From: Duganella guangzhouensis
Lineage (GTDB): Bacteria; Pseudomonadota; Gammaproteobacteria; Burkholderiales; Burkholderiaceae_D
Reading direction: 5' to 3'
Length of the DNA: 64,000 nt
Assembly: GCF_009674535.1 (NCBI RefSeq)
Contig: NZ_WKJK01000001.1
Coordinates: forward strand, 62,001-126,000
Below are positions 17,301 through 26,236 of this stretch, in pieces. The notes below the pieces were generated by a model that worked only from the letters and a program-made list of their open reading frames with translations, did no database searches and was not told where the DNA came from. Position 1 is the stretch's first letter. Each line of letters begins with the position of its first letter. The position numbers and the translations under genes were made by a program.

Positions 17301-17413
17301 TGTTGGAAAACACTGTTGGAATATATCTTCTTGTTAGAAACTGCAAGGGATATTTTTCCAACATGGATATCCATTGCTTTGCATGGATGTTAAAAATCGT
17401 TCGTTTTCTAACA
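17301..17413. promoter_or_regulatory. Paired inverted repeats upstream of the resolvase, res-like site
   Basis: TGTTGGAAAA at 17301-17310 is inverted at 17354-17363 (TTTTCCAACA), with another TGTTGGAA at 17314-17321. TGTTAGAAA at 17332-17340 is inverted at 17405-17413. Repeated short inverted subsites upstream of a serine resolvase gene are what a res recombination site looks like, and they also overlap its promoter. Confidence 0.5.
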
Positions 17414-17486
17414 GAGCACTATAGAGTTCATTTATTGCAAGGCGCTTTGTCGGTGTGTACGATTCCCATTTTTTATGGAGCCCATC

Positions 17487-17738
17487 ATGTCCAGCGACAA
17501 AATAGCAATGGCACTGGCCCGCAAAGAATATGCTGACGCATCAAAAAAATGGAACGATGCCGACCTGAAGTTCAGTTGTTGCATTCGCGACGCGGCTGGA
17601 TGGGATGACATGCGTCAAGCCTCGGAATCTCTAGAGACGGCCACGCGGAGGGTTCAGAGCAGCTTGACAGGGCTTTTGAAACTGGGCTATCCGATCAGCA
17701 ACTTACCCTTGTACAGGTTGATACGAGAGAGAGATTGA
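17487..17738 (+). CDS. Hypothetical small protein
   Basis: An 83-residue, mostly helical, hydrophilic protein with no family that I know. The ATG at 17487 has GGAG at 17477-17480; an earlier in-frame ATG at 17475 would overlap that site. It faces away from the resolvase and shares the res-like intergenic region with it. Confidence 0.4.
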   Translation: MSSDKIAMALARKEYADASKKWNDADLKFSCCIRDAAGWDDMRQASESLETATRRVQSSLTGLLKLGYPISNLPLYRLIRERD

Positions 17739-18491
17739 CAAGCGCCACTTTGGCCCCTGCGTACACAAGAGGCCGCTGCGCTTTGCATGGTCAAAACAAT
17801 AGGGGGGCGGTATTTTGCCCCCTTTGTCTTTTCATTCCTCTGCCGAGCTATCTGGTCTTGGCGCCGTTCACCGTCGCTAGCTGGATGCCGGGCGCGCGGC
17901 GGAGCATCCTCGACTTTCGAGTCATGCTGCCATTCCTCTTGCCACGGACGCCATAATTTCCTCGCCGGCTTGGATAGTAAGTCGCGCCGTGTGCTTCGCA
18001 CTTGTGGCAAAGCAGTCAATTTCCTCAACTAGAGTCTGCTCACTTGTTTGCCCGGCTCTTGGGTGATTTCCCACTCGCGCGCAACGCCTGCTTAACAGCC
18101 GTCCAACGGCCGTAGTGCACCCAGCCGATACTGCGTCGCATCCCTGTCGCATCCGAGTCGCAACCGGCGGGGTTTCCGCAGCTTGGCGTGAAGGCCGATC
18201 GAAGGGGCTTGCAAGGGGCTTTAAAGGTATCGAAGGGGGGGCTGTACGGTTCGCCTGCAGCGCCTGTAACTCGTTGCAGGCGTTGCAGGTGCCGTTACAC
18301 ACCTCGGTATAGCGAGTTATCCAATTCTTTCGCTTTTTATGCGCAGACATCCCTAATACAAGCCAGCGTGAAAGGTGTTGTTGGCAAGCCTCGCATTACT
18401 CAAATTCTATTCTCAGTCAAAATATCATAATGACAACTTCCATTTGGCTTACTATATTGCTAATGAAGTAAAAATTTAATAAGGGGGGTGT
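17739..18491. other. Gene-poor stretch without recognisable gene
   Basis: About 750 bp with only short overlapping open frames of biased composition, including a 142-codon minus-strand frame at 17922-18350 with no family resemblance or convincing ribosome binding site. Around 18258-18300 the sequence is rich in repeats of the type TGCAGGCGTTGCAGG. I cannot assign a function. Confidence 0.4.
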
Positions 18492-18851
18492 ATGAAATTC
18501 TTTCGTTGTCTTTTGGCTATCACAATCGGATGCACTGTTAATTTGCCACTTAAAGCAAATGCTGCAAAGCATTGCTTAGAAGTTGTCTCATTGGGAGGCC
18601 AACCCGCACTTAAAAACATTTGCAATATGGAAATTAGTGTGGCTTGGTGCGGTACGGCCCCCACCGGAAATTCAAGCGTCGACTGTAATCGGAAGAAGAT
18701 TGCGTTGCGTGGAGTGAATGCACAGGCGCATATACAAGTGGCAGATAGTTATGGGGGATATGGTCATTTGTATTGGTTCCACTGTGATGACGGAAACACT
18801 CCATCCAACCTATCTTGGAACGGTTCTAGCCTTACGGGTATGTGCAAGTAG
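18492..18851 (+). CDS. Small secreted cysteine-containing protein
   Basis: A 119-residue protein with a clear Sec signal peptide (MKFFRCLLAITIGCTVNLPL then KANA) cleaved near residue 24. The mature part of about 95 residues has six cysteines (around HCLEV, NICNM, WCGTA, VDCNR, FHCDD, GMCK), suggesting disulfide bonds in the periplasm or outside. A strong purine-rich ribosome binding site (AAGGGGGG) precedes the ATG. No family recognised. It stands alone in the island next to gene-free DNA. Confidence 0.6.
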   Translation: MKFFRCLLAITIGCTVNLPLKANAAKHCLEVVSLGGQPALKNICNMEISVAWCGTAPTGNSSVDCNRKKIALRGVNAQAHIQVADSYGGYGHLYWFHCDDGNTPSNLSWNGSSLTGMCK

Positions 18852-18947
18852 AGGCACAAGCAAGGTTTCGAGAGTCGGTATTCAGGAAATATACGACGAA
18901 GCCTCGCGAGCATTCGCGAATGATGGCTTGTCCCGGAGGGCGAGCGT

Positions 18948-18980
18948 CACTTGTCCTTGGGCACAGCAAAGGGACAAGTG
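18948..18980. repeat. Inverted repeat CACTTGTCC / GGACAAGTG
   Basis: Nine-bp arms at 18948-18956 and 18972-18980 could form a hairpin downstream of the secreted-protein gene. There is no T-tract, so it is not a clear intrinsic terminator. Confidence 0.45.
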
Positions 18981-19075
18981 GGGACATATTGAGGACAGGG
19001 CGTGCTCCTGAAAATTTAGGAGTGCGGCACCGGCGGACACCTCCTTGAGTCTCAGGAGGCTGGCGACGGTAGCGC

Positions 19076-19194
19076 TATGGAATTTCCCATACCGGGATTT
19101 TCCCGGTTCGCGGCTGGCGTAAATACGGGATTTCCCCGTATTTAGGGGATGAGGTTTTCCCAAAATTCGGGGCGATGCCGGATTTCCTGCATCG
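19076..19194. repeat. Cluster of four short palindromes with GGAATTTCC-like centres
   Basis: Four hairpin-forming units occur in 119 bp. TATGG/CCATA is at 19076-19091 and ACCGGGA/TCCCGGT at 19091-19107. TAAATACGGG/CCCGTATTTA is at 19120-19144, and CGATGC/GCATCG at 19173-19194. All have a centre of the kind GG-ATTT-CC. The arms differ while the centre is kept. No coding frame is convincing across 18852-19600. Confidence 0.55.
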
Positions 19195-19600
19195 GTCACC
19201 TGGTTGAGATTCGCAGCTCAGTTTTAGGCCGCGAATAATCGCGCGGACCGACTGCTCAATTGTGAGCCGACGGCCGCCGCCGACGTGGCGCCGAGCTCCT
19301 CCTCAAGGGTGAGCTACGCCGTCGCGACCAGCACACTCCCTCATTGTGAGGAAGTCGGCGCCGGCCAGCGCCAACTGCGCACCAAACTGCGAACTTATTC
19401 GAGCCGAAATCGTTCGGAAACGCGGTCAATTCTGCGCAGAAAATCGGCCACTTTCCCCTATGGGGGGCGGGTTTCTACAGCGGTTCGAAACCCGGCCGGA
19501 GGTGCGCACTTAGGCACATTCCGCTGCGTACTTATTCAGGATCAGGGCTGCGAGCCAAACTACTGATAAGATTGCAAGAAGACAATCTACTGGAGTTCGA

Positions 19601-20395
19601 ATGGACCGCGCCAAGTATGTGCCGCCGCCACAGCACGCAAAAATAAATCAATTCGCGATCCGCTGTTTTCGGGAAACCGGCGATGCTGACTATATTGCGG
19701 CTCGAATGGCTATGCGGGCAAGACTTGCAAATCCTTTTCTCTGGTCTGCTGAGCAAGCCATTGAAAAGTACCTGAAGTGCATTTTGATGTTGAACCGCCA
19801 CAGCACGAAAAACTTGTCGCATGACATCGGCGCGGCGTTGGCTCTTATCAACGAATCGCTCCCGTTCAAGATAAGTCTCAACGAAGGGGAACAGCAGGTA
19901 TTCGACCACATCGCGCAGTGCCAGGGCGACCGGTATTTGATCCACTCCCTTTCACTGGACGACTACGAACTATTGCAACTCGACCACCTGGTTTGGCACC
20001 TACGCCAGTACTGTCGGCCGCTAAACGTAAGGCACTATGCCGACACCCCAAGTGAGAAGGTGCTTCTTGAACGGGTGCGTGAAATAGAGGCGGGGATAGG
20101 CGGACCGGCGAAGTTTGGTCGAATTGAAGGAGCTTTTCTAGAAAAGGTTCTTGAGGATAAAAAACACCCCGCACACGACGCTTTGGTATGGCAGAACCTC
20201 ATGTTTTCTCTCTCAAATAGGAGGAGCGTGATGTTTCGAAATAACTGGCAGGCTATCAACGCACCGCTATGGGTTAATCCTGAGCTTGCGGACGAGGCGG
20301 CGAAGTGGATGAAAATTCCAAAATTTGCTCTGGAAGCAGCTCACAACTGGGCCAAGCAGAGAGAAGAGAGGAAAGCTGCTCAAAAGACGGGGTAA
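19601..20395 (+). CDS. HEPN-domain hypothetical protein
   Basis: A 264-residue soluble protein. Residues about 35-80 (ANPFLWSAEQAIEKYLKCIL then HDIGAALALINE) match the HEPN helical bundle found in nucleotidyltransferase partners and RNases. The canonical R-x4-6-H catalytic motif is not obvious, so activity is uncertain. TGGAG precedes the ATG at 19601. Its 3' end overlaps the convergent gene at 20267-20797 by 129 bp, which suggests that one of the two C-termini is not original. Confidence 0.6.
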   Translation: MDRAKYVPPPQHAKINQFAIRCFRETGDADYIAARMAMRARLANPFLWSAEQAIEKYLKCILMLNRHSTKNLSHDIGAALALINESLPFKISLNEGEQQVFDHIAQCQGDRYLIHSLSLDDYELLQLDHLVWHLRQYCRPLNVRHYADTPSEKVLLERVREIEAGIGGPAKFGRIEGAFLEKVLEDKKHPAHDALVWQNLMFSLSNRRSVMFRNNWQAINAPLWVNPELADEAAKWMKIPKFALEAAHNWAKQREERKAAQKTG

Positions 20396-20797
20396 CGGAT
20401 CAGTCTCGGGAGCGTTATCCTGTTCTACCTGTAGGAGCTGGTCGACGCCTTCACTGACGGCAAGCCGAGCGTCTGACTGTTTCATCGCAGCATCTGAGCG
20501 CTTGATATAGCTTTCTATTTTCTGGATTAGGCCAAGATATCGTTCATTTAACGCTTTGTCTTTAGATTGCTTGAGTTGAGCGGTCGCCTCATCCAAAACC
20601 ATACTGATGTCTCGCGACGATAGGCGAAGAACTTTAGCATCCGGAAACGGTTGAGCGAGGATGTCATCCATCTTCAGCAACCAGTCCTCTACTGCCGAAA
20701 TATTTTGCTCAAAAGTTGCAAGCCAGTGGTCGATAGGTCCGTCAGTTAGCCCTGGCGTCGTAATACTGCCTGCGGGTGCGTTTGTTTTTGTGCTCAT
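20267..20797 (-). CDS. Hypothetical protein, convergent overlap with the HEPN gene
   Basis: A 176-residue, helix-rich, mostly charged protein without signal or membrane segment. I do not recognise it. Its last 43 codons are the antisense of the HEPN gene, so the natural end may have been lost. A half-copy of the XRE palindrome (CATGTCCGTTG, 20805-20815) lies 7 bp before its start codon. Translation is plausible but not proven. Confidence 0.4.
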   Translation of the reverse strand: MSTKTNAPAGSITTPGLTDGPIDHWLATFEQNISAVEDWLLKMDDILAQPFPDAKVLRLSSRDISMVLDEATAQLKQSKDKALNERYLGLIQKIESYIKRSDAAMKQSDARLAVSEGVDQLLQVEQDNAPETDPLPRLLSSFPLFSLLGPVVSCFQSKFWNFHPLRRLVRKLRINP

Positions 20798-20989
20798 CTG
20801 GTTTCATGTCCGTTGATCCAAGCGTTTGATTGTTAAAGTATAAATGTGTTCCTCCTCTAAGTTCTATTCAATCGGGAGACAACTCGCCGTAGATTGTCAC
20901 GGTTTCGGATCCTTTTGATCTGGATCATACTTTCTGTTGATATAGATCACTATTCTGTTGGAAGTATTTTTCAGCGGAAGGGAGGGACT

Positions 20990-23131
20990 GTGAGTCCAGA
21001 TACGCGGACTAACCTCAGGTCCGAATGTAAGTTCAGTCATCATGCTGAAGGTGAGGTCGATCCTCGGTTGAGCTTGGCCTGCTCTGTGCTGGATGCGTTG
21101 CCGGAGCAGATCGCGGTATTGGACATGAGTGGCGAGATCGTTGCCGTCAACGCCGCCTGGCGTCGCTGTGGTCTGCAACAAGGGCGACCTGTTGGGCGCA
21201 GCGATATCGGCCGCAATTATCTTGAGGTTTGCCGTAACGGGGGGAGCGCCGGGATCGAAGGCGCTGGCGCTGCTGCTGTCGGCATCGGCGAGGTGTTGGC
21301 TGGCCGTACCGGCTATTTTCAGATGGAATATCCCTGCCAGACGCCGAATCGCAGGCGTTGGTACAGCATGACGGTGTCGCCGCTGGCGCATGGCTGGCAG
21401 GGCGTGGCGGTGGTGCATGTGGATATCACGGAGCGTCACGAGGCTGAAGTGGAGTTGCGGATTGCCGCTACCGCTTTCGAATCTTCAGAAGGCATGATGG
21501 TCACCGACAGCCATGGCGTCATTCTGAAGGTCAACACGGCATTTACCCGCATTACCGGTTACGGCGTGAACGAGGCGGTCGGACAGACCCCGGCGATGCT
21601 GAGTTCCGGCCGGCATGAAGCTGAGTTTTACAGCTCCATGTGGCAAACGATCGCACACCAGGGTTCCTGGGAGGGCGAAATCTGGAATCGCCGCAAAAAT
21701 GGCGAGGTGTATCCCGAGCATCTCAGTATTGCGGCTGTGCGCGACGAGGCGGGCGCGATCTGCAACTACGTTGCCGCGCTGACCGACATCACCCGCAGCA
21801 AGGCCGCCAGCGATGAAATCCGCAATCTGGCCTTTTTTGACCCGCTGACCCGTCTCCCCAACCGCCGCATGCTGCAGGAGCGCCTGCGCCAAGTGCTGGC
21901 GGCCAGCAATCTTCATGATAGCTACGGTGCACTGGTCTTCATCGATCTGGACAATTTCAAGACGCTCAACGATACGCTGGGCCACAATGTTGGCGATTTG
22001 TTACTGCAACAGGTCGGCGCGCGCTTGCTCGCCTCCATGCGTCAGGGCGATACGGTGGCGCGGCTGGGCGGCGATGAGTTTGTGGTGTTGTTGGAGCGCA
22101 TGAGCAGCGACCGCATGGAAGCCGCTGCACAGACCGAGGCGCTGGGCGCCAAGATTCTGGAGGTGCTGAATCGCCCCTATATGCTGGCCGGCCATCCTTG
22201 CTATAGCACGCCGAGTATCGGCGCCACACTGTTCCACCACGGCCGTCCAGCCCATCCGGATGAGTTGCTAAAGCAGGCGGATATTGCCATGTATCAAGCC
22301 AAGCAGGCCGGCCGCAACGGCATGCGCTTCTTCGACCAGCAGATGCAGGACACCATCAACGCCCGCGCCAAGCTGGAGGAGGCGTTGCGGATGGCGGTCG
22401 AACAGAAGCAGTTTGAGCTCTATTTTCAGATTCAAGTTGACCAATTCGGCGCTGCCACGGGGGCCGAGGCGTTGATACGCTGGATACAGGAAGATGGCAG
22501 TTTCGTTTCTCCGGCCAGGTTTATTCCATTGGCGGAGGAAACGGGGCTTATATTACCGATCGGTGATTGGTTACTGGACACCGCCTGCGCCCAGCTGAAG
22601 CGCTGGCAAAACGATCCGAAGACCGAGCATTTGACGTTGGCAATCAATATCAGTGCCGCCCAATTGCATCAATGGGATTTCTGCCAGAAAGTCGAGGAGT
22701 GCGTTGAAAGTTACGGCATTAATCCTCAACGATTAAAGCTGGAGCTGACGGAAGGTATCCTGCTGGCGAATATAGAGGATACCATTTCCAAGATGCAGAA
22801 ATTAAAATTCCTTGGCATACGTTTTTCGTTGGATGATTTTGGAACTGGGTATTCATCGCTGCAGTATTTAAAGCGGCTACCGTTGAGCCAATTAAAAATA
22901 GATCAGTCTTTCGTGCACGACTTGGTGAGTAACAATAATGGCCAGGCTATCGTCTCGACGATTATTGCGATGGCGAGCAGTTTGCAGTTGGATGTTATCG
23001 CGGAAGGTGTGGAAAACATGGCGCAGCGCAACTACCTGGAGCAGCTGGGCTGTTCCCGCTACCAAGGCTATCTGTTCGGTCGACCGATGCCTGCAGCCGC
23101 TTTCAGGGCATCGCTAAGCCAATGCCTGTGA
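20990..23131 (+). CDS. PAS-GGDEF-EAL c-di-GMP signalling protein
   Basis: A 713-residue cytosolic regulator of cyclic di-GMP. One or two PAS domains occupy the N-terminal 260 residues (the second near TAFESSEGMMVTDSHGVILK). A GGDEF domain with intact active-site motif RLGGDEFVVLLE is followed by a full EAL domain: EALIRW, LELTEGILL, DDFGTGYSSL, KIDQSFV, EGVE. Both synthesis and hydrolysis motifs are complete. I chose the GTG at 20990 because AGGGAGGG stands just before it; a longer frame begins at 20894. This is the first core-like, GC-rich gene right of the island. Confidence 0.92.
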   Translation: MSPDTRTNLRSECKFSHHAEGEVDPRLSLACSVLDALPEQIAVLDMSGEIVAVNAAWRRCGLQQGRPVGRSDIGRNYLEVCRNGGSAGIEGAGAAAVGIGEVLAGRTGYFQMEYPCQTPNRRRWYSMTVSPLAHGWQGVAVVHVDITERHEAEVELRIAATAFESSEGMMVTDSHGVILKVNTAFTRITGYGVNEAVGQTPAMLSSGRHEAEFYSSMWQTIAHQGSWEGEIWNRRKNGEVYPEHLSIAAVRDEAGAICNYVAALTDITRSKAASDEIRNLAFFDPLTRLPNRRMLQERLRQVLAASNLHDSYGALVFIDLDNFKTLNDTLGHNVGDLLLQQVGARLLASMRQGDTVARLGGDEFVVLLERMSSDRMEAAAQTEALGAKILEVLNRPYMLAGHPCYSTPSIGATLFHHGRPAHPDELLKQADIAMYQAKQAGRNGMRFFDQQMQDTINARAKLEEALRMAVEQKQFELYFQIQVDQFGAATGAEALIRWIQEDGSFVSPARFIPLAEETGLILPIGDWLLDTACAQLKRWQNDPKTEHLTLAINISAAQLHQWDFCQKVEECVESYGINPQRLKLELTEGILLANIEDTISKMQKLKFLGIRFSLDDFGTGYSSLQYLKRLPLSQLKIDQSFVHDLVSNNNGQAIVSTIIAMASSLQLDVIAEGVENMAQRNYLEQLGCSRYQGYLFGRPMPAAAFRASLSQCL

Positions 23132-23439
23132 ATTCATGCCAGAAATTGGCGCGTATAAGCTGATTTTTGGCGCCAAAGCATCGGGCGTTGATCAACCGCT
23201 AAACGCGATGGATTAAAGGTTTGCGCTATTCTGGACGATGAGCTGATTATATGGCGGCCGACGGATTGATATAGTGGGCCGGTTTGGCCAGCTGCGAGTC
23301 GCTCAAATATTTGTGTTGATTTCTTTTGCATTGCTTGCCTTGATTGATAATTGTCTTCGCCACGCTTGGATTATTATTGAGCGAGAAACCGCCACACTGG
23401 CGCTAATGCCGTTAAGTTAAGCAGAGATTGCCCATCGTC

Positions 23440-23459
23440 ATTCCGGCGAAAGCCGGAAT
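23440..23459. repeat. REP-like palindrome
   Basis: ATTCCGGC and GCCGGAAT flank a GAAA tetraloop, inside the wider phrase GTCATTCCGGCGAAAGCCGG. This is the form of dispersed REP-type repeats mobilised by RAYT transposases in proteobacteria. Apart from this and the DnaA-box repeat, the 873-bp gap 23132-24004 shows no gene. Confidence 0.6.
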
Positions 23460-23754
23460 CCATAGGGCTTATGCCAAGCAAATTCAGCATGGGCAGCAGC
23501 GGCCGACCGCCCGGCTTACGCCGCGACGACGGCGCTTAACTGAACGGCATTACCACGCTGGCGCGATATTAGTCCGCTGCCTTGGGAATTGGCTACGTAT
23601 GGGTGAGCCGGGCGACGGTGATAACGGGGACGGTGCAGCTATAGTGCTCGTTGTTTCTTCAGTCGACGGCTGTGCATTGGATAGAAAATGTGCAGGAAGG
23701 TTTTCTTCAATAAAAACAATGGCTTGCATCCTGAAACTAAGCATTGATAACAAG

Positions 23755-23780
23755 CTTATCCACAGAATTTGTTAACAACC
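23755..23780 (+). repeat. 26-bp repeat with DnaA box, copy 1
   Basis: The 26 bp run from CTTATCCACAG to GTTAACAACC and contain the perfect DnaA box TTATCCACA at 23756-23764. The same 26 bp occur at 30992-31017, on the other side of the TonB/sulfatase/chemoreceptor block. Confidence 0.7.
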
Positions 23781-24004
23781 TCTAACCTTATGCGAAAAAC
23801 GCGTGAGCCCTGCCGCCCATCCTCGCTTTATAGCTTTTAGGCATAAAAGAAGATCCAGACTACAAAAAATTTGCATATTGATAGTTGGAACAATTCGTTG
23901 TTTGCAGTTTTTCCCAACTTTATGATGCAAGCCACTAAGGCCTTTTGCAGCTGGATGCCCCGGGCGCGTCCTGCATAACTCGACAAAAACAATCAGGACA
24001 TACC

Positions 24005-26224
24005 ATGATCAATTCCTATTCCGGCGTGCGTCGCCGGCGTATCAGCCTGCTCGTCTCCGCACTTTTCGCCGCCGCGCCGCAGGCGTTTGCCGCAGAGGAC
24101 GCCCCGGTGTTGCCGGCCACCGCCGCTGCCGCATCCACCGCAGCAGCCACCGCCGCCACCGAAGCCGATGCCACCACCGTCGGTCTGGCGACCGTCACCG
24201 TTGCCGCCGAGCGCGAAAGCGAAGCGAAGAAGGCGAAAGCACGCGGTGCGCTGGGCGACCGCTCGGATCTGGAAACCCCATTCGCCACCGCCACCGTCAC
24301 CAGCGCACAGATCCAGGACCGCCAGATCGCTAGCCTGGCCCAGGTGTTCGTGGACGATCCATCGGTCAGCGCCAAGGGCAGCACCTACACCCAGAGTTCC
24401 TACGCCGTTAGCGTGCGCGGCCTGACGCTGGATTTCACCAACGGCTACAAGATCGACGGTCAGCCGTTCCAGATGTACGGTGTCGAGCTGCCGCTGGAGG
24501 CGTTCGAATCGGTGCAACTGCTGAAGGGCGCCACCGGCTTCCTGTACGGTTTCGCGGCGCCGGGCGGTATTATCAATTACGTCACCAAAAAGCCTACCGA
24601 TGAACGCTTGTTCAGCGCCGATATCGGCTATACCGACAGCGGCATCTGGCGCGAGCACGTCGATGTCGGCGGCCGCTTCGGTGAGGACAACCGCTTCGGC
24701 TACCGCGCCAACGTGTCGCACGAGGAGGGCGATACCTACAACGGCGCCGGCCTGAAACGCAACGCGGTTGCGTTGGCGCTGGACGCGCGTCTGAGCCAGG
24801 ACATCACGCTGAGCGGCGGCATCCTCTACCAGGAGCGCGACCTGAACGGCGGCGTGCCGACTATTTCGCTGCAAGCCTATCCCGCCGCCTCCGGGCTGCC
24901 GAAGCCGGTCGCCGGCGACACCAACTACGGCGCCTACGCCAGCACCTATTACGATTCGACGATGTGGATGGGCACCAGCGCCGTCGACTGGCGCATCAAC
25001 AATGACTGGAAGGCCAATCTGACCTACGGCCACACCTTCAAGCGCATCGACAGCTCGATCGAATCGCTGTACCTGACCAACCAGAACGGCGCCTACAGCA
25101 ACCGCCTGAATCCGTACTACCGCCCGACCCTGACCTACAACGCGCTCAACCTCACGGTCGACGGCGCCTTCAACACCGGCACCATCAAGCACCACGTGGT
25201 GTTCGGCGCCGGCCGCCAGGGGCTGAGCCGCACGCTGAACTATCAGTCGGCGCTGAGTCTGTACAGCGCGGCCACGGTCGGCAATCTGTACCAGGCGCCG
25301 CCGGTGCTGGTGGACACCTCGGTCAACGATCGCCGCATCTACACCATTTCGACCTACACCCAGAAGTCGCTGTTCGCCAGCGATACCATCGACTTCAACC
25401 AGAACTGGTCGCTGCTGGCCGGCGCGCGCTATGTCAATTATGAAAACCTGAACTACAACACCGCCGGCGCGTCGACCTCGGCCTATAACAAAAAGCCGAC
25501 CACACCTACCGTGGCGCTGCTGTTCCACCCAACCACCAGCACCACCATCTACGGCAGCTATGTGGAAGCGCTGGAGGACGGCGGCACGGTGTCGACCACT
25601 TACGCCAACGCCAACGAAGCACTGGCGCCCCTGAAAAGCCGTCAGGCCGAGCTGGGCGTGAAGACCGACCGCAGCGACTGGGGCGCGTCGGCCGCGCTGT
25701 TCCGCGTCCGTCGCGGTGCCGCCTATGCCGATTACAGCACCAATCCGCAAGGTATTTACGTTCAGGGCGGCGAGCTGCGCTACCAGGGGCTGGAGCTGAA
25801 CGGCCACGCCGATCTGCAACGTTGGCTGACCGTCAACGCCGGCGCCACCTGGCTCGATGCGAAGTACCGCAACACCACGCCAACCATCATCGGCAACCGC
25901 GTCGAGAGCACGCCGCGCTTCCAGGCCGTGCTGGGCGCGGACCTGAAAGTGCCGCAGATCGCCGGCTTCTCGCTGCACGCCGACGCCAGCTATATCGGTA
26001 ACGAGGCGGCCAACAGCGCCAACAACCCGAACTGGCTGGTGCCGGCCTACACGCTGCTGAACGCGGGCGCGAGCTATCGCAGCCGTGTTGACGGCCATTA
26101 TCTGACCTATCGCCTGCAAGTGAACAACCTGGCCGATCGCAGCTACTGGTATTCGACCGCGTCGAACGCGTTGCAGATCGGCGCGCCGCGTCAGGTATCG
26201 CTGAACCTCAGCTTTGAACTGTAA
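24005..26224 (+). CDS. TonB-dependent siderophore-type receptor
   Basis: A 739-residue outer-membrane receptor. It has a Sec signal peptide (RRRRISLLVSALFAAAPQAFA), an Ala/Thr-rich linker, a plug domain (residues about 95-200, with QSSYAVSVRGLTLDF and LLKGATGFLYGFAAPGGIINY), and a 22-strand-type barrel ending in the terminal sequence LNLSFEL. The pattern fits the FpvA/FhuA siderophore group. However, a sulfatase and its maturase follow after 12 bp, so a sulfated substrate or sulfonated siderophore is possible. The ATG at 24005 was chosen for its AGGA. Very high GC leaves a 5-kb antisense frame open across this operon, which I regard as an artefact. Confidence 0.9.
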   Translation: MINSYSGVRRRRISLLVSALFAAAPQAFAAEDAPVLPATAAAASTAAATAATEADATTVGLATVTVAAERESEAKKAKARGALGDRSDLETPFATATVTSAQIQDRQIASLAQVFVDDPSVSAKGSTYTQSSYAVSVRGLTLDFTNGYKIDGQPFQMYGVELPLEAFESVQLLKGATGFLYGFAAPGGIINYVTKKPTDERLFSADIGYTDSGIWREHVDVGGRFGEDNRFGYRANVSHEEGDTYNGAGLKRNAVALALDARLSQDITLSGGILYQERDLNGGVPTISLQAYPAASGLPKPVAGDTNYGAYASTYYDSTMWMGTSAVDWRINNDWKANLTYGHTFKRIDSSIESLYLTNQNGAYSNRLNPYYRPTLTYNALNLTVDGAFNTGTIKHHVVFGAGRQGLSRTLNYQSALSLYSAATVGNLYQAPPVLVDTSVNDRRIYTISTYTQKSLFASDTIDFNQNWSLLAGARYVNYENLNYNTAGASTSAYNKKPTTPTVALLFHPTTSTTIYGSYVEALEDGGTVSTTYANANEALAPLKSRQAELGVKTDRSDWGASAALFRVRRGAAYADYSTNPQGIYVQGGELRYQGLELNGHADLQRWLTVNAGATWLDAKYRNTTPTIIGNRVESTPRFQAVLGADLKVPQIAGFSLHADASYIGNEAANSANNPNWLVPAYTLLNAGASYRSRVDGHYLTYRLQVNNLADRSYWYSTASNALQIGAPRQVSLNLSFEL

Positions 26225-26236
26225 AAGGAGACCAGT

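Noticed and set aside
17922-18350. 142-codon minus-strand frame in the gene-poor part of the island
   Set aside because: No family, no convincing ribosome binding site, odd composition; not listed as a gene.
19076-19194. CRISPR array
   Set aside because: The units are palindromes with different arms and irregular spacing, not direct repeats with uniform spacers. I saw no CRISPR array elsewhere in the window.
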